This document shows, in pieces, positions 1 through 6,509 of a stretch of DNA of 25,154 nucleotides; the first letter of the stretch is position 1; each line of letters starts with the position of its first letter. Source of the DNA: QAMX01 sp964515055 (GTDB taxonomy: Bacteria; Bacillota; Clostridia; Oscillospirales; QAMX01); the NCBI GenBank assembly GCA_964515055.1, contig CAZEUG010000024.1, positions 1-25,154 of the forward strand. The letters are read 5' to 3'. Under the pieces are notes generated by a model. The model ran no database searches and was not told where the DNA came from. It saw only the letters and a list, made by a program, of their open reading frames with translations. The position numbers and the translations under genes are program-made.

Positions 1-35
1 GGCGCTTCGCGCCAGCTCCCTCGTCAGAGGGAGCT
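1..35. repeat. double-hairpin interspersed repeat, copy 1 (cut by window edge)
   Basis: These 35 bases recur exactly at 340-374. They form two adjacent hairpins: a small GC stem with TTC loop (1-13) and a CTCCCT/AGGGAG stem (14-35). No coding sequence is visible here. The architecture resembles non-autonomous MITE- or REP-like repeats scattered through many Oscillospirales genomes; that assignment is from general knowledge. The left part is probably outside the window. Confidence 0.6.
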
Positions 36-225
36 GGGGTGGTTGGGCAAGGTGGCCGGCTGCGAAGGTAGCGGGAACGGTGGGACACCTGTAGGGCACA
101 GGGCTCGTTCCCGCCGTGGTTCAATGGCAGGAGGCGTTGCAATACTTGTTGAAAACGTTCAAAGCTGGGCAGTTTCCGGGTATTTCTGGTGCAGCCGCAG
201 CCATCCACATCGGGACGCACATGAG

Positions 226-273
226 CCTCCCTTGTGCAAAGGGAGGTGGTGCGGCGAAGCCGCGCCGGAGGGA
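226..273. repeat. double-hairpin interspersed repeat, copy 2 (inverted, diverged)
   Basis: Stem 1 pairs 226-233 with 239-246 (CCTCCCTT / AAGGGAGG). Stem 2 pairs 248-255 with 259-266 around a GAA loop, followed by GGAGGGA. The order of stems is the reverse of copies 1 and 3, so this copy lies in the opposite orientation and is a sequence variant rather than an exact copy. Confidence 0.55.
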
Positions 274-331
274 TTGTATTTGCCTGTGGGAGCTGCTGCG
301 GGTGCAGGTGAACACTCAGAGACACTTTTCT

Positions 332-374
332 CTCCCTCAGGCGCTTCGCGCCAGCTCCCTCGTCAGAGGGAGCT
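332..374. repeat. double-hairpin interspersed repeat, copy 3
   Basis: Bases 340-374 are identical to 1-35, preceded by CTCCCTCA (332-339), which is the likely outer tail of the element (compare GGAGGGA at the end of copy 2, reversed). The copy lies in direct orientation to copy 1 and inverted to copy 2. No open reading frame with a credible ribosome binding site runs through it. Confidence 0.6.
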
Positions 375-542
375 TTGCAGATTGCCCACTGTGGGTGGCT
401 GCGGTTTTCTCCACACTGATCACGCGTCGAAGACCAACGTCCTCGGACGCATATCACTTCCACCTGCCCTCTCAGTCAGCTTTGCTGACGAAGAGTACAG
501 GATTCGGTGATCAGCGATGCACACCTGTCGGTACCTGATACG

Positions 543-587
543 CGTCGAACGCCGCTACGTCGAACGCCGCTACGTCGAACGCCGCTG
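543..587. repeat. 15-bp tandem repeat, three copies
   Basis: The unit CGTCGAACGCCGCTA occurs at 543-557 and 558-572, and a third copy with last base G at 573-587. It lies in the non-coding left region about 130 bp upstream of the promoter at 716-744. It may be a simple minisatellite or an array of binding sites; nothing in the sequence decides between these. Confidence 0.85.
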
Positions 588-715
588 CGCCTTAGGGCAT
601 TGCGAGAAGCATTGCGGCAGTGCGGGCGATATCCGTTTTTTGCAGGTTCTGTTCCATGCACAGGGATATATATGGAAGCGATCGAACGAAAGGCTTGTTT
701 TTTCGAATTTTGCTA

Positions 716-744
716 TTGACTCAGGCACATTCGTGTGCTATACT
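716..744 (+). promoter_or_regulatory. SigA-type extended -10 promoter of the surface-polymer operon
   Basis: TTGACT (716-721) and TATACT (739-744) are 17 bp apart, and TGC directly precedes the -10 box (extended -10). The predicted start near 751 lies about 340 nt upstream of the first gene at 1092. No better promoter is visible between. Confidence 0.75.
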
Positions 745-774
745 AAAAAGGCTCAGAAAAGAGCGAATGCAAAC

Positions 775-1074
775 GTCCGGCTACGGATTCGACGCATTTT
801 TGCCGGTTGGGCGTTCCTGTGCTGCGGATGTCCGGCTATTGATTTTGGGTGCATTTTTTTACGGTTGAGTGTTCCCGTTTTTGCAATCTCCCGGCCGCTG
901 ACCGGGTGTGCTTTTTTCGCCAACTGCGTTTTTCGGCTTCGCAGCCACATTTCGCCCATCCATGGGTTCCCGCCCGGCTATGGTCGGCGCGGACGTTTTT
1001 TTGATATGGTTTGCCGGCACTGTCCCAATCGAAAACGGCTCTGTTTTTTTGTGCCGGCTTGTATTCCGACTGAC
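775..1074 (+). other. long repeat-containing, T-run-rich untranslated leader
   Basis: No coding sequence is apparent. Two imperfect units start with GTCCGGCTA at 775 and 830 (55-nt period) and share GCATTTTT, CGGTTG and GTTCC in the same order. Weaker related pieces with T-run then GCCGG occur around 980-1012 and 1040-1065. At least seven runs of five or more T stand out in a GC-rich genome. A weak terminator-like hairpin (890-894 with 902-906, then T-run 912-917) lies inside. A structured regulatory leader is possible; no known riboswitch class is recognised. Confidence 0.4.
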
Positions 1075-1091
1075 AAGGAGGGCGAGAACGA

Positions 1092-2066
1092 ATGCTTTTC
1101 AGCGTCGTGATCCCCGTTTACAACGTTGCAGCCTATCTGCAACCGTGTATCGACTCCGTACTGGCCAACGACTGTTCCGACTGCGAGATCATCCTTGTGG
1201 ACGACGGCAGCACAGACGGCGTATCGCCGGATCTGTGCGATGAAAACGCCGCGAAGCACCCGGAGCGCATCTGCGTGATTCACCAGGCCAATCAGGGTCT
1301 CGGCGGCGCAAGAAACACCGGCATCGCCGCGGCCACAGGCGAGTACCTCTTTTTTGTGGACAGCGATGATACCATCAGCCCGGACGCACTCTCGATTCTG
1401 ACGGCTGCGATCCACGCGTCGCACGCCGACATCTACTCGTTCCAGATGTGTCAGGTGACGGAGGCGGGGGTGTCCACCCCGCTCAAGGTGTCACCGCTCT
1501 ATGACGGCGCCTTCAGCCTTCGGGAGCACCCCGAATTTCTGGAAGCGCTGCCCGCGTCATGGGCCAGAATCTGGAAAAAACGGCTGTTTGTCGAGCATGG
1601 AATTCAATTTCCCTGCAAGGTCTGGTACGAGGACATCCGCACAAGCCCCAAGCTCTTTGCGGTGGCAGAGTCCATCGTGACACTGGATGCGCAGCTGTAC
1701 CGCTACCTGATGCGTCAGGGCTCAATCATGAGAAACAGCAACATTGAGCGCTGCCGAGAGATCATCGAGGCCTTCGACGATCTCTCCGACTGGTTTGCGA
1801 AAAACGGCCACACCTATCGCCGTGAGCTCTGCACGCTGGCCGCTGAGCATCTGTATATCGCCGCTTCGGTGCGGGTGCTCCGCGCCGACCGCAAATCGCC
1901 CATCCTTTCGGAGCTGCGCGACCGGTTTGAGTCGGAATTTCCCGACCATGCTTCGCAGATGGATTGGGCTCATTTTTCGTCCGCGCAAAAGCTCTGCTAC
2001 CGGCTTTTGAATCACCGTGCTTACCGCACGCTGTCTTTTCTGTTTCGCATCAAAAACAGTTTTTAG
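1092..2066 (+). CDS. family 2 glycosyltransferase
   Basis: This is a GT-A fold sugar transferase of the GT2 type (324 aa), probably acting at the inner face of the membrane on a surface-glycan precursor. Visible motifs are VVIPVYN at residues 5-11, VDDGSTD at 36-42, GLGGARNTG at 69-77 and the metal/nucleotide-binding FVDSDD at 88-93; WYEDI at 178-182 fits the usual catalytic-base region. AAGGAGG at 1075-1081 sets the ATG start. It is the first gene of a co-directional operon with a flippase, a glycerophosphotransferase and a cytidylyltransferase, so it probably adds a sugar to a teichoic-acid-like or phosphoglycerol-decorated polymer. Donor and acceptor sugars cannot be read from the sequence. 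Confidence 0.9.
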   Translation: MLFSVVIPVYNVAAYLQPCIDSVLANDCSDCEIILVDDGSTDGVSPDLCDENAAKHPERICVIHQANQGLGGARNTGIAAATGEYLFFVDSDDTISPDALSILTAAIHASHADIYSFQMCQVTEAGVSTPLKVSPLYDGAFSLREHPEFLEALPASWARIWKKRLFVEHGIQFPCKVWYEDIRTSPKLFAVAESIVTLDAQLYRYLMRQGSIMRNSNIERCREIIEAFDDLSDWFAKNGHTYRRELCTLAAEHLYIAASVRVLRADRKSPILSELRDRFESEFPDHASQMDWAHFSSAQKLCYRLLNHRAYRTLSFLFRIKNSF

Positions 2067-2076
2067 AGGCTCTGTC

Positions 2077-3351
2077 ATGAAACATTTCCGTCTCGGTTCC
2101 AAACGAGGTGTTCTTCTCAAAAACACCGTCATGCTCTACATCCTGCAATTTTCGGGTACGTTATTGAGTCTGGCGGTAATCCCCTATGAAACCCGTGTGC
2201 TCGGCCCCACCGCCTACGGCTCTCTCGGTGTCGCAACGGCGGTGATGGTCTATTTCCAGCTGTTCATCGATTTCGGCTTCATGTTCTCTGCAACGGAGGA
2301 GGTCTCCCGCCGCCGTGACGATCCGTCCGCGCTTCGCGAGATTCTGGGTGGCGTCACCGTCTGCAAGCTCTTTCTCTCCGTCGTAGCCGCCGCCATGCTG
2401 CTCATCCTCTGCCAGCTCATTCCGACCTGGCGGGACAAGCAGATGCTGCTGCTCCTGCTCTTTCTCTCGACGGCACTGACCTCGTTGCTGCCCGACTATC
2501 TGTACCGGGGGCTGGAACGCATGACCGCGATCACCGTTCGAACGGTGGCCGTCCGCGTCTTCTTCACCGCGGCGATCTTCGTGTTCCTCAAAAAGCCGGA
2601 GGATATCCTGGTCGTCCCGATTCTCAACATCATCGGCAACGGCGTCGCGCTGGTCGCCGCCTTCAGCCATTTGAAGCGTTCCTTCGGCATCACCCCTTCG
2701 CGCTGCGGTTTTTCAAAGGCTCTGTCCTTTCTGCGCCGCGCCTCCACATTTTTCTATTCCCGCATCGCAACCACCGCGTATACCGCCTTCAACACCGTGT
2801 TGATCGATATTTTATCCGCAGGCGGCGCCGCAACGGGGCTGTATACGAGCGCAGATAAGCTGATCACCGCCGGAAAAAACGCATTGTCGCCGGTCTCGGA
2901 CAGCCTGTACCCCTACATGGTCAAAAACCGCGATTACAAGCTGGTGCGCAAGGTGCTGCTCATCGTGATGCCCGTGATTCTCTGCGGCTGCACCGTCGCA
3001 TTCATCTGGGCGGAGCCCCTGTGCGTCTTCGTGTTCGGCGCTGAATTTGCGGGGGCTGGCAAAATTCTCCGCGCCATGCTCCCCGTCGGAATTGTCATCC
3101 TGCCCAGCTATATCTGCGGCTTCCCCATGCTCAGCGCAATGGGGCTCACCAAACACGCGAACTACTCCGTCATCTTCGGCACGGTCTGCCACATTGCAGT
3201 GCTCCTGCTCCTGTACGCCTCCGGTCATATGAGCACGGTGACACTGGGTTGCGCGGTGTCGCTGACGGAAACCCTGATCCTTGCATACCGCCTCACGGTC
3301 ATCGTCAGGAACCGTGACCGCCTGCGCACCGATCACCCCAAGGAGGACTAA
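2077..3351 (+). CDS. polysaccharide flippase (Wzx/RfbX-type, MOP superfamily)
   Basis: A 424-aa multi-pass membrane protein with about a dozen hydrophobic segments. The N-terminal stretch with TRVLGPTAYGSLGVAT (about residues 39-54) is typical of the polysaccharide biosynthesis/export family that moves lipid-linked glycans across the membrane. I chose the ATG at 2077, 10 bp after the glycosyltransferase stop; the in-frame ATG at 2017 would overlap that gene by 50 bp and gives an atypical N-terminus. The ribosome binding site is weak (AGAGGC, 2065-2070), so translation may be coupled to the upstream gene. A Wzx-type flippase beside a TagB/TagF-like enzyme suggests export of a glycerol-phosphate-modified polymer by flipping; classical teichoic acids instead use the TagGH ABC transporter, which is absent here. 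Confidence 0.88.
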   Translation: MKHFRLGSKRGVLLKNTVMLYILQFSGTLLSLAVIPYETRVLGPTAYGSLGVATAVMVYFQLFIDFGFMFSATEEVSRRRDDPSALREILGGVTVCKLFLSVVAAAMLLILCQLIPTWRDKQMLLLLLFLSTALTSLLPDYLYRGLERMTAITVRTVAVRVFFTAAIFVFLKKPEDILVVPILNIIGNGVALVAAFSHLKRSFGITPSRCGFSKALSFLRRASTFFYSRIATTAYTAFNTVLIDILSAGGAATGLYTSADKLITAGKNALSPVSDSLYPYMVKNRDYKLVRKVLLIVMPVILCGCTVAFIWAEPLCVFVFGAEFAGAGKILRAMLPVGIVILPSYICGFPMLSAMGLTKHANYSVIFGTVCHIAVLLLLYASGHMSTVTLGCAVSLTETLILAYRLTVIVRNRDRLRTDHPKED

Positions 3352-3352
3352 T

Positions 3353-4495
3353 ATGCCTACGCTTTTTCGCAAGGCGGCAGCCGCCATGCTGTGGAACGCC
3401 GCACGGCTTCGCCCCATCCGGAACAACCTCGTGGTGTTTTCAAGCTTCTACGGCCGATCGGTGTCGGACAGCCCGGCGGCGATTTCGGAAGCGCTGCACA
3501 AAAAATGCCCGGAGGCGGAGATCGTCTGGCTGCTCAAGGATCCGGAACGCACGGCGCTCCCTGAGGGTGTTCGTGCGGTGAATATCGCGTCCAGGCAGCG
3601 CATCACGACCCTGATGCAGGCCAGGGTCTGGGTGGACAATTGCCGCAAGGGTGCGCACTGCAAGCGCAAAGGGCAGTTCTACCTGCAAACATGGCACGGC
3701 TTCGCGCTCAAACGCATCGAAAAGGACGCCGCCGATGCCCTCCCGCCCGATTATCCCGCATACGCCAAAAGAGATTCTGAGCAGTGCGACCTGATTGTTT
3801 CGAACAGCCGGTTTATGAGCAACATCTACCGCAATTCCTTCTGGTATGACGGCGCTGTCGCAGAGTTCGGCTCTCCGCGAAATGACCTCTTTTTCCGCAA
3901 CGATGCAACGCTGCGGAAACGGGTCTTCGACGCGCTGTCCCTCTCTGATGACCGCCACCTGGTTCTGTATGCGCCGACCTTCCGCGCATCGCAGAGCACG
4001 GAGCCCTATCGGCTGGATGCGGACGGCCTCCTCTCCGCGCTGGCCAAACGCTTCGGCGGCGCATGGACGCTCCTGGTGCGGCTCCACCCAAATGTGGACG
4101 ATCGCTCCGGAGGGCTCTTTGCCTATGACGGCGAGCGCGTGATCGATGCGACACGCTACCCCGATATGGCAGAGCTTATGTACGCCGCCGATGCACTCAT
4201 CACCGACTATTCTTCCTGTATGTTCGATTTCGCCCTCAGCGGTCGGCCGGTCTTCCAATTCGCAACGGACATTGAGGATTACAAAAACGACCGCAATTTC
4301 TATTTCCCGATCGATGCGCTGCCCTTTGACCTCTGTGAGGACAATGCGCAGCTCTGTGCTGCGGTGGAGAGCTTCGATGCGGCTGCATACCAAACACGCT
4401 GGAACGATTTTTACGAACAAAACGGCATCTGCGAGGACGGAAACGCCGCCGAACGCTGTGCCGATTGGATCATTGAGAAGCTGAGACAGGAGTAA
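3353..4495 (+). CDS. CDP-glycerol glycerophosphotransferase (TagB/TagF family)
   Basis: The 380-aa protein transfers glycerol phosphate from CDP-glycerol to a glycan or polymer acceptor, as TagB and TagF do. Family motifs are clear: WHGFALKRIEKD at 114-125 with the conserved WHG, SNSRF at 150-154, GSPRNDLF at 173-180, VLYAPTFR at 204-211, RLHPN at 243-247 and ITDYSS at 283-288. AGGAGG at 3341-3346 fixes the ATG, which lies one base past the flippase stop. The next gene makes its substrate, CDP-glycerol. At 380 aa it has only the catalytic part and lacks the extra N-terminal domain of long TagF polymerases. Whether it primes, polymerises or decorates is not resolved. Confidence 0.92.
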   Translation: MPTLFRKAAAAMLWNAARLRPIRNNLVVFSSFYGRSVSDSPAAISEALHKKCPEAEIVWLLKDPERTALPEGVRAVNIASRQRITTLMQARVWVDNCRKGAHCKRKGQFYLQTWHGFALKRIEKDAADALPPDYPAYAKRDSEQCDLIVSNSRFMSNIYRNSFWYDGAVAEFGSPRNDLFFRNDATLRKRVFDALSLSDDRHLVLYAPTFRASQSTEPYRLDADGLLSALAKRFGGAWTLLVRLHPNVDDRSGGLFAYDGERVIDATRYPDMAELMYAADALITDYSSCMFDFALSGRPVFQFATDIEDYKNDRNFYFPIDALPFDLCEDNAQLCAAVESFDAAAYQTRWNDFYEQNGICEDGNAAERCADWIIEKLRQE

Positions 4496-4499
4496 TCAT

Positions 4500-4889
4500 A
4501 TGAAACGTGTACTGACCTACGGAACCTTCGACCTGCTGCATTACGGACATATCAACCTGCTGAGACGCGCAAAAGCACTGGGCGATTACCTGGTAGTCGG
4601 CCTCTCCACCGATGAATTCAACCTCAACGAAAAGAACAAGCGCAGCTTTTTTGCCTATGAGGAGCGCAAACTGCTGCTCGAGGCGATTCGCTATGTCGAT
4701 CTCGTCATCCCCGAATGCTCGTGGGATCAGAAATCGCTGGATGTCGAAAAGTACCACATCGACACCTTCGTGATCGGCGACGACTGGGCGGGAAAATTCG
4801 ACTTCCTGAAGTCGCAGTGTGAGGTCGTGTACCTCCCCAGAACGCCGGAAATCTCCTCGACGAGAATCAAGCAGGAGCTCCACGGGTAA
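4500..4889 (+). CDS. tagD: glycerol-3-phosphate cytidylyltransferase
   Basis: This enzyme makes CDP-glycerol from CTP and sn-glycerol 3-phosphate, the activated donor for the transferase encoded just upstream. Its 129 aa are the full family length. The nucleotidyltransferase HxGH motif is HYGH at residues 14-17, and the signature RTPEISSTRIK is at 114-124. It starts 4 bp after the previous stop with ACAGGAG as ribosome binding site and is the last gene of the operon, followed by a strong terminator at 4998-5033. Confidence 0.95.
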   Translation: MKRVLTYGTFDLLHYGHINLLRRAKALGDYLVVGLSTDEFNLNEKNKRSFFAYEERKLLLEAIRYVDLVIPECSWDQKSLDVEKYHIDTFVIGDDWAGKFDFLKSQCEVVYLPRTPEISSTRIKQELHG

Positions 4890-4997
4890 CGGAACCGGCG
4901 CCGTATCGCGCATCAGGGAAAAGCGCCGCGCCGCATCCGGCCAGACGCCAACGCCCCGGAGCATTCTGTCACGGAACCCGTCACAAAACGCACCACG

Positions 4998-5033
4998 AAA
5001 AAGGAGTGAATCCGAACGGATTCACTCCTTTTT
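4998..5033. terminator. bidirectional Rho-independent terminator
   Basis: A near-perfect hairpin pairs 4998-5014 with 5017-5033 (AAAAAGGAGTGAATCCG and its complement) with a very small loop. A T-tract follows on both strands, fitting the convergent tagD (+) and P-loop kinase gene (-). Confidence 0.9.
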
Positions 5034-5071
5034 GCAATTTTTATCCGCGCTGTGCAAACGGTGGACGGCGC

Positions 5072-5605
5072 TCAGTCGAACACGCAGTCGCTCGGCAGAT
5101 CCGGCAGGCTATACGAATCCTCCACGAGGAAGCAGTTCGCATGATGCTGCTGGGCGAGTGTGAGCAGCGCGGCATTCTCGGCCAAAAGGCGCTCCGGCGT
5201 GCAGTCCGAATCGTCCTGCCGATGCTCAATGACGTTCGCATACCTCCGGATGTCGTCAAAATGCTCTGTGATGTATCGGGCACTCAGAATCAGACAGATG
5301 GAACGAACCTGCGAACGGTACGCGTCATCCAGGTCTTTTTGCCAGTCGATCGGCAGATAGCACCCCTCCACCACCAGATTTTGCCCGTTTTCAATCGCCG
5401 TTTTGATCATTTCACGCACAATCGGCCAGAGGTATGCCGTCAGGTCGCGAGCATCACTCATCGGCGTGAGGTGCGTCTGCCCGCTGCGAATGAGCCCCAT
5501 CTTCAAATGATCGACGGACAGATACGGCACCTGATATGTTTCGAGCAGACGCTGCGCGAACAGCGTTTTGCCCGCGTGCGATGCGCCCTGAATCAAGAGA
5601 ATCAT
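5072..5605 (-). CDS. P-loop kinase-like protein (AAA/zeta-toxin-like NTPase)
   Basis: A 177-aa soluble protein beginning MILLIQGASHAGKT, with a Walker A motif GASHAGKT at residues 6-13. The segment VDHLKMGLI and the later LVVEGCYLP (a Walker B-like position) match small phosphotransferases related to 2-phosphoglycerate, shikimate or zeta-type kinases. I chose the ATG at 5605 because GGAGGA lies 8 bp upstream and the Walker A then falls at the usual N-terminal place; a longer reading adds an unlikely basic leader. No antitoxin gene is adjacent, so a toxin role is not supported. The substrate is unknown. It lies beyond the terminator of the mannosidase operon. Confidence 0.75.
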   Translation of the reverse strand: MILLIQGASHAGKTLFAQRLLETYQVPYLSVDHLKMGLIRSGQTHLTPMSDARDLTAYLWPIVREMIKTAIENGQNLVVEGCYLPIDWQKDLDDAYRSQVRSICLILSARYITEHFDDIRRYANVIEHRQDDSDCTPERLLAENAALLTLAQQHHANCFLVEDSYSLPDLPSDCVFD

Positions 5606-5672
5606 CGGAATCTTCCTCCGTTTTTTTGGAATCTGGTAAGGTGCAAATGCATTCAAAAAAAGTGCTTTTGTG

Positions 5673-5705
5673 TAAAAATCGACGGAGGGAATCCCTCCGC
5701 CGATT
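5673..5705 (-). terminator. terminator of the mannosidase-ThuA operon
   Basis: On the minus strand a hairpin pairs 5705-5692 with 5690-5677 with one mismatch (AATCGGCGGAGGGA arm), followed by TTTT. It starts a few bases after the ThuA-like stop codon at 5710-5712. Confidence 0.8.
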
Positions 5706-5709
5706 GTGT

Positions 5710-6456
5710 TTACTGTTCGTTTTTGGCGAGCTGCTCGTTGATTTCGTCAATCGGTTTGACGGGGAAATGACCATAGCGGAACGGCTTTTCGCTGGTCGGG
5801 CACGCCCATTTGGCGGCATTGATCAGCACCTTCTGCACTTCCTTCTGATGGTAGACCGGGAAGGTCTCATGGCCGGGCTTGAAGTAGAAGATGCGACCGT
5901 TGCCGCGCTTGAAGCAGCAGCCGCTGCGGAACACCTCTCCGCCGGAAAACCAGCTGATCATGACCAGCTCGTCCGGTTCCGGAATATTGAAATGCTCGCC
6001 GTAGGTTTCTTCCTCCGGAATGACGAGCCGGTCGCCGATGCCCTCTACGATCGGGTGGTTCGGGCTGGTGACCCACATGATTTCCGTGTCGCCGGATTCG
6101 CGCCACTTCAGATCGCAGGACTGCGTGCCCATCAGCTTGCAGAAGATCTTGGAGGCGTGTGCCGAGTGGAGTGCCACCAGACCCATGCCGTTCATCACGC
6201 GGTCATAGACGCGTTGCACAATTTCATCGCTGACCTTGTGGTGCGCCATGTGACCCCACCAGAACAGGACATCCGTATTGTCCAGGACCTCCTGGGTCAG
6301 ACCATGCTCCGGCATATCCAGCGTCGCGGTGGTGACGTCATAGCCGGCTTCGCGCAAAAAGTCGGCGATGCAGCCGTGAATGCCGTTCGGGTAGATGGCG
6401 CGGACGGTTTCGCTGTGTTTTTCGTGTTCAAATTCGTTCCAGACAGTAATTCTCAT
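5710..6456 (-). CDS. ThuA-like domain protein (trehalose-utilisation family)
   Basis: A 248-aa cytoplasmic protein with the glutamine-amidotransferase-like ThuA fold. Visible landmarks are VTVWNEF-type strand 1 (residues 2-9), WWGHMAHHKV at 66-75, ALHSAH at 95-100 and the C-terminal GRIFYFKPGHE segment. I chose the ATG at 6456, which has AAAGGAG 7 bp upstream, over one 21 bp earlier. It is the second gene of an operon, 53 bp after an alpha-mannosidase, so it most likely acts on sugars released or modified along with mannosides. ThuA relatives are tied to disaccharide and 3-keto-sugar metabolism, but the exact reaction is not known for this subfamily. Confidence 0.85.
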   Translation of the reverse strand: MRITVWNEFEHEKHSETVRAIYPNGIHGCIADFLREAGYDVTTATLDMPEHGLTQEVLDNTDVLFWWGHMAHHKVSDEIVQRVYDRVMNGMGLVALHSAHASKIFCKLMGTQSCDLKWRESGDTEIMWVTSPNHPIVEGIGDRLVIPEEETYGEHFNIPEPDELVMISWFSGGEVFRSGCCFKRGNGRIFYFKPGHETFPVYHQKEVQKVLINAAKWACPTSEKPFRYGHFPVKPIDEINEQLAKNEQ

Positions 6457-6509
6457 ATGAATACTCCTTTCAGACATTGAAATGGTTGACAGATCGAACG
6501 TGTGACCGT

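Noticed and set aside
543..587. CRISPR array
   Set aside because: The three units are directly adjacent with no spacers and no cas gene is present, so this is a simple tandem repeat.
43..1110. Several short open frames in the left region (for example 43-510, 116-538, 517-1110)
   Set aside because: They run through hairpin repeats and the tandem repeat, lack ribosome binding sites and show no protein-like composition. I treat the region as non-coding.
5072..5605. Zeta-type toxin of a toxin-antitoxin pair
   Set aside because: A Walker A motif is present, but no antitoxin-sized gene is adjacent and the protein is short. Only a general P-loop kinase call is supported.
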